From the NCBI RefSeq assembly GCF_963576615.1, contig NC_088715.1, positions 59,121,802-59,185,801 on the forward strand: DNA of 64,000 nt. Reading direction: 5' to 3'. Below are positions 12,416-24,100 of the stretch, piece by piece; position 1 is the first letter of the stretch, and each line of letters starts with the position of its first letter. The DNA is from Watersipora subatra. Lineage: Eukaryota > Bryozoa > Gymnolaemata > Cheilostomatida > Watersiporidae. The notes under the pieces were generated by a model. It made no database searches. It saw only the letters and a program-made list of their open reading frames with translations, and was not told where the DNA came from. Position numbers and translations under genes: made by a program.

Positions 12416-12986
12416 ACCTGTAAAATACTGCCCTTTTAATTCAGCACCAAAAGAGATTTCGTGAGTTTTACAGTAAATCAAATTATTGATAACAATGTAT
12501 CGATTTGCTCTGTACGTAGATTTGTGCGCTGAGGCAGACGTATAAAACGAAATAGACAGACTAGCAAGGCATTGTTCCACAGGCTCCAAATTACAGCTGA
12601 CGCTCGAAGGTTAGCTAACGCATAGAGGTAGATGAGAGTCTTAACTGACCGAAAAGCCTGAAACTAACTCGGGTTCGCTTAGTCTTTTTGATGGAGAAAC
12701 ATCAAGGATCACCATGGTAAACATTGTATATGCAACGCAACCTATTGAAAATGCCGAAAATTTAAATAGGCATAACTATCATTTTTCTTGGACCTTTGGA
12801 TAGGGTTGCCAAATGGAGGAACAAAGGATACAGGACATATTGTGCCTGGTTGTGGGCTCTGTATTTGAAAGTGTATATTGTCTTCTATATAGTTATATGG
12901 TAACTTCATGATAAGATGACAGGATATATAATAATATAATAACGATATACATGCATATAAAGCTGTAAGGTAGTGTACATTAGACC

Positions 12987-15695
12987 CTACTTATTAAGCA
13001 TTGTCTCTTTTTCTCCGGTGTTGTACTCACAATGTTGTGTTGATTGTCTGCACTTCTTTAGCAATGCATCATATTTTAATACAGCAGAATAAAATGCTTG
13101 GCAGTTTATTTTCATATTGTAGGCCACTTGCAGCTCTGATTTGATGAGTACAGTTCATGCTCTGTTTCTTTCTTTTGTCCATTTGGCTATCACAAGTAAA
13201 AATACACGCTCAGGGCCGACACTGCTTGTTGGTGTGAAGATTATATATGATACAAGCTTATTTGTTTCCGGAAATAGGGGTGTGCTATTCAAGATGTCAC
13301 TCCATTTCTCATCCCAGGGAATTCTCCTGATACCGCTATGCTCCTCGTACAATACATCCTCATCCACATGGCTCGGACTGAGATCATTCTTTGAGTCAAG
13401 CATGCATTGGTAGCTAGGGATGCCTTCTATCAGTGCAAAATGAGTTGCTTTGTACGAATAAGAGTTCTCTGTGAAGTCAAACCATTTCTTTAGGTAGGCA
13501 ATAGCTAAAAAAAAACAAGAACAATTTTGTAATCTGCATTATTTTTATTGTATGTTGTATGCTTGTATGTGACCCATTACGCTTTTTCTAACTTCTACCG
13601 ACCAAAAAGTGTAACATAAAATGGCTGTTATTTTTTTAAGTAATTATTTACTCTAGGATGCAGCATTATACATACACCTAATTGCCTAGGAAGCCTTGAA
13701 GATCTGTGGTGATTATCCGGTGTTCATTGGTGCTTAATTTATTCAGCATTGTTCTCGCTGTGCTACTAAAGAATTTATCTTCCATTCTGTCTTTGAAGGA
13801 GCCTCTCAGTCCATCCATAATGCCATTAAGCTCTATAATTGTACTATTGTCCTTCTCGAGTTGCAGAACAGCCTTCTCAAATACAGTGGTAATATTTGAT
13901 ATGAAGCTCAGATGGAGTTCCGCAATGCATTCCTTTGCTTGAAGATTGTCAGTCGTGTTCATTTTGAGTTTCAATAACTGTTTAGTAGCAGTTGGGCAAT
14001 CATCTCCGAGTGAGATAAAATAATTTTTCACTGCTGGTAAAACCCTCAGTAATCTCTCAACTGCAGGTTTCAATGACAGCCATCTTGTGGGCACATGTCT
14101 TAGTAGCTCACACCACTCTGGATCACGATATTCATTGAACTCCTTAAGCTGCTGTCTTCGGCCTGCTGAAGAAGAAAAATGATTGAAGACCCCATATTAC
14201 TATACGCTGTCGCCTCTTACATATCACTGTTGAAATTAGCTAGCGATTCCTAAACATCTTTAGCTATGCTTATAGTCTTCTTTAGGGTCTTTATAGGAAT
14301 TCAATAAAACAGATCAAATGTCATCATGTGGTGTATAGAACCTTAGCATCACTGGAAACGATTTTTTGGTTCCCTTTATTACTAGCATCACTCGCTATAC
14401 GAAATGGCAGCAATCCATCTCATTGTTTTTGCACAGCTGCACGTACACTGTATGGTGCCAACATATTCTCGATAATAGCCTCAGCTTAAGTTCGACCACA
14501 AGATATCTGCTTTGCAACACTCCCAGAGTATATAATCCTATCCAGTTTCATATCACAGTTCAATGAATTATAACTCAAGCTATGTTTCAGTGTGAAATAC
14601 TTTGGTAAGCTCAGCAGCAGTTATTTAACTTTGTTGAGAGCTTTCTGTAGAAGCAAAGATCGTAGACAACAGCTTATCATCTTTAGTTGAGCTTACACTT
14701 TTCATATGATTTCTTCATGCTGTTTAAGGTACGCTGCTCCTCCTGATGCGATGGAGAAGCCTTTGATGCAAAGACTGCAGCACGCTTTGTATTTATCTCT
14801 GCTCACAAGCTTTATCCACATGAATTACTCTTCCCAGCATGTTTTCCTATACAGCGGAACCTCGGTTCTCGAACGCTTCGGTTCTCGACCAATTCAGTTT
14901 TCGACCAAAAAATTTGAGATTTTTTCATTTTGGATCTCAAACATAAATTCGGTTCTCTACTAAACCGGAGCATGCACATTAAAATTAAATGTTTGGAATA
15001 GCTCCAGAAACAGCATGGAAACAATCATTAACAAACAGAGAAGCAAGTTACGCTTCATAAATTCTTTAGAAAAAAAGAGGCAGCCATCTGGGACGACATC
15101 CTTCCACCGAAGAGATTTGCTAGGGAGGCAACTGCTCTAGTCGAGTTGCCCTAAACTGTTTTGGAGGAGGATTATCCTTCAAAGAGGTGAAGTAAACATG
15201 CCATTGCTGTTTATACTTTCTTTTTCACATGGTTTTTGATGTAACTGATCAGTTGTATGTTTTTCTGTTTCATTATCAATTTCTGCAATTTTAGTATTTT
15301 ATCTTGACCTTTAATGTTTTCTATGTTTTAAGAACAAAACAGGAAACGTTTACTTTTTGTTTTCTGTTTTCACAATCATAGATAGAAAATCCTTTTTAAA
15401 AGTAAACACAATTTATATCTACCCGTTTTTATTTATAGTATGTAGTATACAGTACAGCTTATGGTGTAAAATGTTAAAAAATACTTTACCGAATTTGTTA
15501 TCTTGGCTTGGAACGAATTAAAATTTACATACATTAATTCTAATGAGACTAATTGTTTCAGATCTCGAACAACTCGGTTTTCGAACAATTATGTTCGGGA
15601 ACTGAGGTTTCACTGTATACTCCCAAGTGCTTGGATTTTTTTGACGGAGTATTGTGAAGATCTTCAGCTATGGAAGAATTCGCCTCAGACATGCT
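12987..15695 (-). pseudogene. Decayed hAT transposase
   Basis: Minus-strand coding remnants follow the hAT order. At 15695-15620 a short N-terminal segment begins MSEANSSIAEDLHNTPSKKS. After the inserted MITE, 14845-14705 holds a zinc-finger-like segment (WIKLVSRDKYKACCSLCIKG, C-x2-C). At 14570-14365 the catalytic-region motif FRIASDASNKG follows 'AEAIIENMLAPYSVRAAVQK'. The exon at 14165-13678 contains PTRWLSLKPAVERLLRVLP. The exon at 13504-12987 carries the C-terminal dimerisation signature SSVGPERVFLLVIAKWTKER. In-frame stops lie inside the middle block, a frameshift follows DASNKG, and a TGA at 13155-13157 interrupts the C-terminus before the continuing frame (TVLIKSELQVAYNM). The product cannot be an active transposase. 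The intron between the last two exons would need a GC-AG border (CTAG then gcaatt) for the phase to fit. Confidence 0.8.
14852..15615. mobile_element. Mariner-type MITE, copy 2, nested in the hAT element
   Basis: A 764-bp copy of the element at 457-1217, in inverted orientation, with ends CAGCGGAACCTCGGTTCTCG and (complement) CAGTGAAACCTCAGTTCCCG and flanking TA. It lies within the N-terminal coding part of the hAT transposase, so it inserted after the hAT element was in place or while it was mobile. Confidence 0.8.
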
Positions 15696-16458
15696 GACTG
15701 ATGAAATACCAAATTTATTGTGGGCTGTGGTAAAAGATTGTTGGAGGGGAATTTTCCTCCTATCCATTGCCAACTCCGCAATAGATAGAAAGGAAATTTC
15801 CCACCAATTACAGCTGTTTGTTTGGCTATTATTACATGCATAGATACCTATACTAAACATGTATGTCTATTAATCATCGTTTGTTATTATTATATAATAC
15901 TCCAGTTAGCTCAATAGCCAATATAGCTGCAATGGTTGTTGTATATGTATTACATGTACATGTATTTATAGAAAATATTTACAGATAAAAATAACGCTCA
16001 CCTGAAACTCAAATAGGCCTACAGGACATTTAACATCGAATACAGAATACAGACCAAAAACCAGGACAATCCTGTCAAATACAGAACATCTGGCGACCCT
16101 ACCTTTGGAGTACTTCAACCATATCATCCTAACCTATTATATTTTCACCCAAAGGCAACAAAACATGAAAAGGCAACTGTCAGATATCAGGTCTAGGAGA
16201 AAACAGTAGGACCCATTTTGCCAAGGAAACCAGAAACTACTATGACCTTTGATGACAACAATACATGCAGAAAGGGAATTTAATGACCTATTCATCTCAG
16301 GCACAACACACAGACCACGCAAAAGATGTCAGATGCTAGATAGACAGAAAAACCACAAACCATTGTATCTATCTATGTATGCATTTATTTATATACTCAT
16401 TGAGATTCAACACCAAACATCAAAATCTTGCATATACATAGGAAGGAGAGATGTGAAA

Positions 16459-16822
16459 ATGGAACAGCTATCCAATCGTATAAAGAGCCTATGCAGAGTA
16501 GAAGAGAGCCTCATTGCGTTTATTTCCGAGCTACAACGAAAATGTTGAGTATGTCACATAAACAATAATTGCATGGCTTGAGCTTGCAATTTAATCTTTT
16601 TATTTTATGCTTGTCACTCTATATTAGTTTCAACTTTTATGTTGTATGCTAATTTTTATTTTATTGTAGGCTACACTAGCAATTTCAAAGTGGTTCTCAG
16701 AAACTATCAAACTCATGAAAAACAGTCGTTTCAACTACGTCTCGATAGAATTCCATTTAATCATGGAATTTCTTACAGAGCTGGTTTCTAGCATGAAGCA
16801 GTCTTTGGAAAAAAAGCTTTAA
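16459..16822 (+). CDS. Possible small two-exon gene, frame ambiguous
   Basis: A good acceptor (tttttattttattgtag) precedes a 153-nt open segment at 16670-16822 that ends in TAA and reads ATLAISKWFSETIKLMKNSR at its start. Upstream at 16459-16497 an ATG-led segment (MEQLSNRIKSLCR) could join it in phase 0 through a weak donor (AGA then gtagaa). A better donor (TTGA then gtatgtc, near 16549) would instead place the last exon in a different, also open, frame. Because two frames work, neither is secure. No family is recognised. Confidence 0.2.
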
Positions 16823-17880
16823 TAGTTTTTCACAGCTAAAATAAACTTTTTTTTAAAATGACATTTATAATAACGGAAAAAATGAAACAAAATACATAGC
16901 CTACTTCATAATTTTTCTTAAATTTTAAAGCTAAAAAACAAAAGAGATATAGAAACTTTTATAAATTCCACACTCAGAAAATTGGTCAAGTTCTTTAAAC
17001 ATCATGGACTTCCCAGAAAGATGAGCTCATGCGCTTCACCACAGCGGATCTGTTGGGATATGTCTAGTAAGCAATTGCAAACAGCTTACAAAATACTGCC
17101 AAGAAGCCAGTGGAAAGTTATTATTCTCAAGCGGGTTGTACAAAAGGAGCCTCTAAAAGTGATTAAACCAGACAGCAGGCCAGAAGGGCCAAGCGAGTGA
17201 ACTATTACTACCTTGTTACAACGATTTATCAGAGAGAGAAAGAGAGCCCAAACCAGGGAGGCCTGATTTACTAGGAGGAGATAAAGCCATTTAGTTGAGG
17301 ACTATGATTATACTGATACATTTCTGAGGATACTTTTTGTCGCTCTCATTTTGATGAGATATATATATATTTTATATTTATCCTATCGCAATACAGACAG
17401 ATGACATATTACTCAAAGCATATCATCTGTCTGCATTCAGGCTATAGATGCAGACAGATGCATCTATAGCCTGCATCTACAGATGCATCTATAGACAGAT
17501 ATATCTATAGCTATTAAAATCTTGGAATAAAGATTTTGCACCAAAGAAGATTGGATCTCGGACCCTACCATTCGCAAGCCTGGCGCCGTGAAAATTAGGC
17601 CATAGATTGATTTCAAATATAGCTGATGTATGTCGCTATATGAGAGCAAATACCCAACGGCTTTGCGTACTACGCAGGGTCATAGCATAATGTCAGGAGA
17701 AGCTGGTAGCTCTCATTATTAAGCGTACTCAAATTTTCCATTGGAAATGTGCCAGGCTAATAGCAAGTGGCAGGCAACTCTCATTACTTCTCATTGTTTA
17801 TAAGCTGATTTTTAATACCCAGGCAACGCGGGGATCACAGTTAGTAGATATATATATATATATATATATAATGAAATTTT
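16823..17880. other. Non-coding with short TA-rich and palindromic repeats
   Basis: At 17385-17520 'agatgcatctatag' and 'cagacagat' recur in both orientations. A plain (TA)n run lies at about 17848-17870. An open frame at 16982-17200 on the plus strand lacks an identifiable domain. Confidence 0.4.
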
Positions 17881-18540
17881 TGTGTGCAACCTCTACTGAA
17901 AAGTGCTCAATGCTAGGCAGAGCATATGTAATATTTATTAAACCGTGGAACTAAAAAGTTTGCAACATTTTATTACAATTGTGTTTTGTGCAGTTAAAAC
18001 GACTGCGCTCATCAAATAAAATTTGCCTAAAAGAATATGCTCCATGTAAGGAATACATAACCAGATGGTTAAAATTATTAGAAGAGATGACTAGGAATTA
18101 CAGATGTAGCTTGTTGTTGAGTACAATCTAAAACAAATTATTAAGAGTTACATATATGGCTGGTAAAACTATAATGTTATAACTAGGAAAATGTTGTTAA
18201 GTAACACAATAGCTTAATAAAAACTTTGTGGCATGCCTACACTTAGAAAGTATTTCGCTTCTTTTGTTAAGCGATGATAGATATGGTTTGTAAACTATAA
18301 AAAACTTTTCCCAAATGCAAAGCTAACACCTTCCGGAAAAGTTTTTTATAGTTTGCAAACCGTATTTATCATCTCTTAACAAAAGAAGCGAACTGATTTT
18401 CAAGTAGAGCATAGAGCATAGAGCATATTCTGTTAGGCAAATTTTATCTGATGAATGGAGTCATTTAACTGTACGAAACTAAACGGTAATAAAATTTTGC
18501 TAGCTTTTTAGTTCTACGGTTTAATACATTTTATATATAT
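17880..18540. mobile_element. Large foldback element
   Basis: Left-arm blocks such as 'ttattaaaccgtggaactaa', 'aaataaaatttgcctaaaag' and 'cgcttcttttgttaagcgat' recur inverted on the right ('ttagttctacggtttaatac', 'ttaggcaaattttatctgat', 'tctcttaacaaaagaagcga'). The centre is a strong hairpin at about 18250-18390. There is no coding content. A class II foldback or MITE is the likely origin. Confidence 0.65.
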
Positions 18541-18550
18541 GTATATATAT

Positions 18551-18605
18551 AATCGCTATCATTTTGGCAACAAATATATATATCGTCAAAATGATAGCGA
18601 TAAAA
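18551..18605. repeat. Hairpin with TA-rich loop
   Basis: The arms 'atcgctatcattttg' and 'caaaatgatagcgat' pair around a TA-rich loop. It is probably the end of a small foldback repeat. Confidence 0.6.
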
Positions 18606-18699
18606 AATTATCCTCAGAAAGGTATCAGTATAATCGTAGTCCTGCTAATCTGCGTAATGCTAAAATAATTAGCGTGTGCACACTGTATACGATAACATC

Positions 18700-18850
18700 T
18701 TAGATCATTATGTCGTGTATGGCTCAGTAGTAGAGTGCCTAGATTTTAAGCTTGCAGTAGCAGTCTTTCTAAGTTAAAATCCTTCAGATTGCAGGGTTTT
18801 CATTCTAAGGTTTTAACAGCTATAGATGGACATATATGATGAATGAATAC
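18700..18850 (+). repeat. tRNA-derived SINE fragment
   Basis: A tRNA-like head has an A-box-like 'tggctcagtagtagagtg' and a diverged B box 'gttaaaatcc'. The tail 'agctatagatggacat' is shared with other SINE copies in this window. It does not fold as a functional tRNA. Confidence 0.5.
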
Positions 18851-18962
18851 ACCCACCAACTTTGAGAAATATATATGTATAATTTATATATAGATTGTTG
18901 TATATATATTTTAATTATATATACAACAAATATTATATATTTGTTGTATATATAAAATTTCT

Positions 18963-19695
18963 GATTACAATATAATAAGAAGTGATAAAAACTACAACCA
19001 GGCTGGTTGCTTGTTAGGCTATGTTCAGCGTTCTATTAATTTCAAGCGCTTGGAGTTTGCAATTAATGAAATTGATGCTGCTAGTCTTTCCATGAAATAC
19101 ATTCCAGTCATTTCGAGACCTTACATAGTGTTGTCTGTTTATAGACTTCCAAATTCAGCAGTAGATTGGATACCAAAATTTACTCTTTGTGATATTGTAA
19201 TATACAAGGGTGGCATACCTAATTCAAAAGCAACAGGCTTAGGCAATGTTTTCGTAGAAGTGTTAAAATCAACTCAATTTCATTCATTGTACCTATTATC
19301 ACTTAAAATTTAATGTTTAACAAAATATTTATTGAAGGCTGTTTTGTTTTGGCGTGAAAATGTGCAAGGGTTACTCCTTTGTTTGTAGCAGGAGATACTA
19401 ACAACCCATCGAGGTTCCGCTCTATCCCAGTACCCTCTATTTTATCTAAAGGTTTTGAAAAACGCTTAAATATCCAGATTACTCTCATTTGTACAAAATT
19501 TATATTTTACATCCTTATCAGTGCGGTTTCAGAAAAATTCACTCATGCGCTGACGCTGTTCATGAACTCATTTCAGACTGTTTAGATTTTGAAACAAAGG
19601 ATGAAAATGTTTGCTTAATGTCACTAATCTTTGCTTATCAGTTTGCTTTATCAATGATTTTGGTGTACGTGGCACATTTGAAAATTGTCTTATAA
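18963..19695 (+). pseudogene. Non-LTR retrotransposon (LINE) remnant
   Basis: 18963-19313 encodes an endonuclease-like segment, including DYNIIRSDKNYNQAG and, later, VLSVYRLPNSAVDW, which matches the 'YRPPNS' motif of LINE apurinic endonucleases. From about 19316 there is a reverse-transcriptase segment (CARVTPLFVAGDTNNPSRF, SILSKGFEKRLNIQ, then in another frame HPYQCGFRKIHSCADA). The sequence between the two domains is missing. A TGA stands where a Trp codon is expected before 'KCARV', and a frameshift separates the two reverse-transcriptase pieces. It is an old, dead insertion. The clade cannot be assigned by eye. Confidence 0.75.
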
Positions 19696-20610
19696 GTAAG
19701 TTCTGGTATTCACTAATAGGTAAGTCCTCGAAATCACTTGACCGAAAAATACTTCGCCCATCTATGATTTATCTCTAAAGTTCATTATTCACAAACTAAC
19801 AAGTAAATTTTTCGAACACAATCCAAATTATTCCATAAATTATATTTTATTTTTGTATTCAAACGTACAAAATTATTTTACGAAATTTTGAATTTAGTTT
19901 TACCCATTATAATTTGTGCAAGTTTTCTCAACCAATCAGGTCAAGATGGAAGCAACACCTGTTGAAAGTGGAAAAAGAACCAAGAAGTTATGCGCTAATC
20001 GAGAAATCTTAAACCTATCCTATTCAAGATATATAGGATTCAACAAAATCATAGATCGGGAAGTTAATATTTGATCAATTGATTTTGAGGTGACATTTGA
20101 AAAATTACATTCAAAAAATTTACTTGAAATCAATAACAACATCTTATCCAAAACTTTCACAGACGCAGACGGCTTTAAAAGCCTTGCTTATATTTTTTCT
20201 AGTAATGCCCATCAAAAACGTTATTACTTTTCTCTTTTGTTCTCCTAATGCTCATGTTAACTTGTTCACACTTGTTCTAGCTTGTTGCCTTTGGTGATGA
20301 CTCGTACCATTGCATCAGATTTAACTCATACCATAGCTTCATTGATAACTCTAGCACTTCTGGCAGTCTCGGGCTCCGTGAGAGATTGTCATGAGTAATC
20401 AGTATGTGCATAATTATCCCATGTAATGGGATTACCTCGAGAAGATTGTGTTGTAGTATGTATGTTGTATGTATTACTTTGCCATGTGACTTACAAAGGG
20501 TACCAATGAAAAAGCTTTGAAGCGGTGATATAAATAACACCTTCTTCAGTTGTTCATCCATTTTATAGTATTTTGTAGTGCTGCTGAGCTGTTTCCAAAA
20601 TCTGAGTATT
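19696..20610. other. Non-coding, with a SINE 3' fragment
   Basis: AT-rich sequence. 'ggcagtctcgggctccgtga' and 'gagattgtcatgagtaat' at about 20370-20400 match part of the SINE family seen at 59.7-60.2 kb and 63.0-63.3 kb. A minus-strand open frame at 20277-20618 is not supported as a gene. Confidence 0.4.
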
Positions 20611-20615
20611 CTGTC

Positions 20616-20805
20616 CATAGACCTATTAACTATACTATTATGTATAGTTAATAGACTAGACCATAGACCTATTAACTATACTATTATGTATAGTTAATAG
20701 ACTAGACCATAGACTTATTAACTATACTATTATGTATAGCTAATAGACTAGACCATAGACTTATTAACTATACTATTATGTATAGTTAATAGATCTATGA
20801 TCCTA
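20616..20805. repeat. 46-bp palindromic minisatellite, ~4 copies
   Basis: Each unit contains a perfect 13-bp inverted repeat, CTATTAACTATAC / GTATAGTTAATAG, around the loop TATTAT. Spacers read 'agactagaccatagac'. Four successive hairpins could form. Confidence 0.9.
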
Positions 20806-21104
20806 ACAAAGAACTGCGATTAATGACAATATACTGTATATATGTTATGGCTGATAAAGTTAACAGATGGCTCTGTAAAAAAGAGTGGTTTCAAAATCTG
20901 TGATTGTAAGTATAAATAAAATTGATCCACGCCACAGCAGCAGGCCTTTTGTGCAACTCACATCCCATGCAACATGTTAGCAGCTTTTAAACAACGTTAA
21001 CAATCGCTATATTGTTATATAATGAATGTAACAAGTACAGAATATTGTATATCATATTCCACAGTTCCTCTGCTCTAAGTCGTGTCATAAATTGACTCTG
21101 GTTG

Positions 21105-24100
21105 CTAGGCTGTTCTGGAACCTTCTTTAGCAGCTACATGTAGTCCCCACTTGCCAAGGTGTTCAGCTTTGTGCTGAGTTTCTGTAAAGTAATTGTGGTA
21201 GAAAGGTTAACATTCGCAAAAAGAAGTTTTTGTGAAAAAACATTTCATAAAAAGCTAGCAGTAAGCTTGGCATTTTTTTATTTTTAATCAGAGAGTCTGC
21301 CGGTGGATGTTCACAAGGATGGTTCGCAGCAACCAGATAGTGTTTTAGAACTATGTTCACAAGGATGGTTCGCAGCAACCAGATAGTGTTTAGAACTATG
21401 TTCACAAAGATGGTTCGCAGCAACCAGATAGTGTTTTAGAACTATGTTCACAAAGATGGTTCGCAGCAACCAGATAGTGTTTTAGAACTATGTTCACAAG
21501 GATGGTTCGCAGCAACCAGATAGTGTTTTAGAACTATGTTCACAAGGATGGTTCGCAGCAACCAGATAGTGTTTTAGAACTATGTTCACAAGGATGGTTC
21601 GCAGCAACCAGATAGTGTTTTAGAACTATGTTCACAAGGATGGTTCGCAGCAACCAGATAGTGTTTTAGAACTATGTTCACAAAGATGGTTCGCAGCAAC
21701 CAGATAGTGTTTTAGAACTATGTTCACAAGGATGGTTCGTAGCAACCAGATAGTGTTTTAGAACTATGTTCACAAGGATGGTTCGCAGCAACCAGATAGT
21801 GTTTTAGAACTATGTTCGCAAGGATGGTTCGCAGCAACCAGATAGTGTTTTAGAACTATGTTCGCAAGGATGGTTCGCAGCAACCAGATAGTGTTTTAGA
21901 ACTATGTTCGCAAAGATGGTTCGCAGCAACCAGATAGTGTTTTAGAACTATGTTCACAAGGATGGTTCGCAGCAACCAGATAGTGTTTTAGAACTATGTT
22001 CACAAGGATGGTTCGCAGCAACCAGATAGTGTTTTAGAACTATGTTCACAAAGATGGTTCGCAGCAACCAGATAGTGTTTTAGAACTATGTTCACAAGGA
22101 TGGTTCGCAGCAACCAGATAGTGTTTTAGAACTATGTTCACAAGGATGGTTCGCAGCAACCAGATAGTGTTTTAGAACTATGTTCACAAGGATGGTTCAC
22201 AGCAACCAGATAGTGTTTTAGAACTATGTTCACAAGGATGGTTCGCAGCAACCAGATAGTGTTTAGAACTATGTTCACAAAGATGGTTCGCAGCAACCAG
22301 ATAGTGTTTAGAACTAAATATTTTTAGCTACTTGGTGGAAGGCATAGAGCATACACATGTAAAGTTTAGATAAAATCAGTCTAAAAATATAGAAATGCAT
22401 AACCTTTAAACAGACTAACAGACAGACACACAATGACAAAGTAGTATAATTAATAGAGATGTTTTGAGACATGTGTAACTCTGGGTTTTCATCTAAATAT
22501 CAAACTTGAAAGTAGATATGTAGTTGCAACTGTAAGTTTTATTTTATAAAGGTAAATAAAAGCCTTCAAACGTTTATGTAAATAAAATTAGTTCACTTAA
22601 CAACTGTTTAATACTCTGTTCAATAGATCACTTGGTTTTTAATTTAACACGTTGAAGAAGCTCAGAAAAGAACGAGTATAACCTATTTAAAAGCCAATCA
22701 TTTGCAGCCCAACCTTTATTTTAGAATTTAAAATTTTATTTAGTTCAAATACACCTAACACATTCTTATTAAAACCTTCTTCACAACCAGTTTAGAGATG
22801 GACTTTTACTTACTTGGAGACAAAACCACTTCTATGGTAGAGCTGTGTTTCACGCCATAATCATATAAGGTAAAATAGTCCCCTAGTCGTTCACCTTTTA
22901 GAAACAACTCCATGTCATTAGCAGATAATCCTAAAACAAGAGCACTACGGTTAACCATGATGTAAGTGCGAACTGACAAAAACCAAGAGAGAATAACTCA
23001 TAAGCTTAATGAGTGTAGCAGACGGCTGCTCAATCAGCCAAAATACATATTACCTCAAATTGTAATAAAACTGTAGAAATTGTCAAGTTTATAAAGAAGG
23101 GCTGCTAAGCTTTGAAATTTAATTTTTTAAAGATATCTGGTTGTTTGTCAAAAAGCAAAGAGTGTCAATATGACAGTTGGGACAATTGTATGAGTGTCAT
23201 TTGGCCATGTCGGTATAATAAATCTTCAAATTTGCTGTATTTCGATACTTCGTAAATTCTTTTTTTGATTGTGTGTGCATTTGATACAAGATTAAAGACA
23301 ATAGGAATTTTTTTTGTACAATGTTTCGATGTTGAATATTTGGTTCTTCAACAAATGAAATGGTCGCCACAAATTTATTAAAGATCATTTGTTTCACTAC
23401 CTGCCGCAGCCATTTATAAGAACAGTTTTCTTTCTAATGAAAAATTAATTTGACTTGGAATTAAAACTAATTAAAATGATTATTATTAAATTATAAGACA
23501 CTAAATATTTTTTTAAATGAGCCTCTAACATTGAAAATCCAAAAATAAACAACTGAAAGTTTATGTTACATTTTCGTATTTTTAAAGCTAATTTAATTAT
23601 GGTAATGATTACATCATATTAAGTTTTTATACCTATAATCCCCCTTGACACTTACATCTTCAAACAAGTAAGCAATCATCGATAATCGTTGCGAGTAAAA
23701 AATTGTGACTAGGTAAACTGGTCTGTAAAACTGTTGTTACCAACGCAAATTAGTAAGATTTAAAATATCAATATTAAAGCAGATTTAGTAAATTATTTGT
23801 TACAGATGAACTTACATAAAATGTTTGTAGAGTTTTACCACAAAATAACAATAAATGTATCACTCTCTTAGTTGCGATTGTTTTTGATGTTTGAAGTGAT
23901 CTGACTGCCAGGATGTTTCAAGATTACAGTCAACATAACTTGGTAGCAATTAAAATACTCAGACCAAAGGAAAGTGCAATTATGATGTCTACAGTTGCAA
24001 AAACCGACAAACTAAAAATTTTATCAGTAGATTGTAAAGATTTTATCAGAAAGTATGGATGCTTTTCTGTCACTTGTGATAGAAAAGTATCGCAATTGTT

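Larger units (their letters stand above)
12801..16101 (-). mobile_element. hAT-superfamily DNA transposon, complete ends
   Basis: A 3301-bp element is bounded by terminal inverted repeats TAGGGTTGCCAAATG (left) and TAGGGTCGCCAGATG (right end, complement). Both sides carry the identical 8-bp target duplication CCTTTGGA (12793-12800 and 16102-16109). An 8-bp duplication is diagnostic of hAT elements. The interior encodes a broken hAT transposase on the minus strand, and a 764-bp mariner-type MITE is inserted at 14852-15615. The perfect duplication argues for a fairly recent insertion, yet the transposase is decayed, so it was probably moved in trans. Confidence 0.9.

Noticed and set aside
20277-20618. 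Minus-strand frame as a further exon of the ubiquitin-like gene
   Set aside because: The phase does not fit the preceding exon, whereas the exon at 21181-21105 fits and supplies a stop; part of the frame is SINE sequence.
21308-22316. Regular direct repeats resembling a CRISPR array
   Set aside because: Units are contiguous 46-bp copies with no unique spacers, in a eukaryotic intron.
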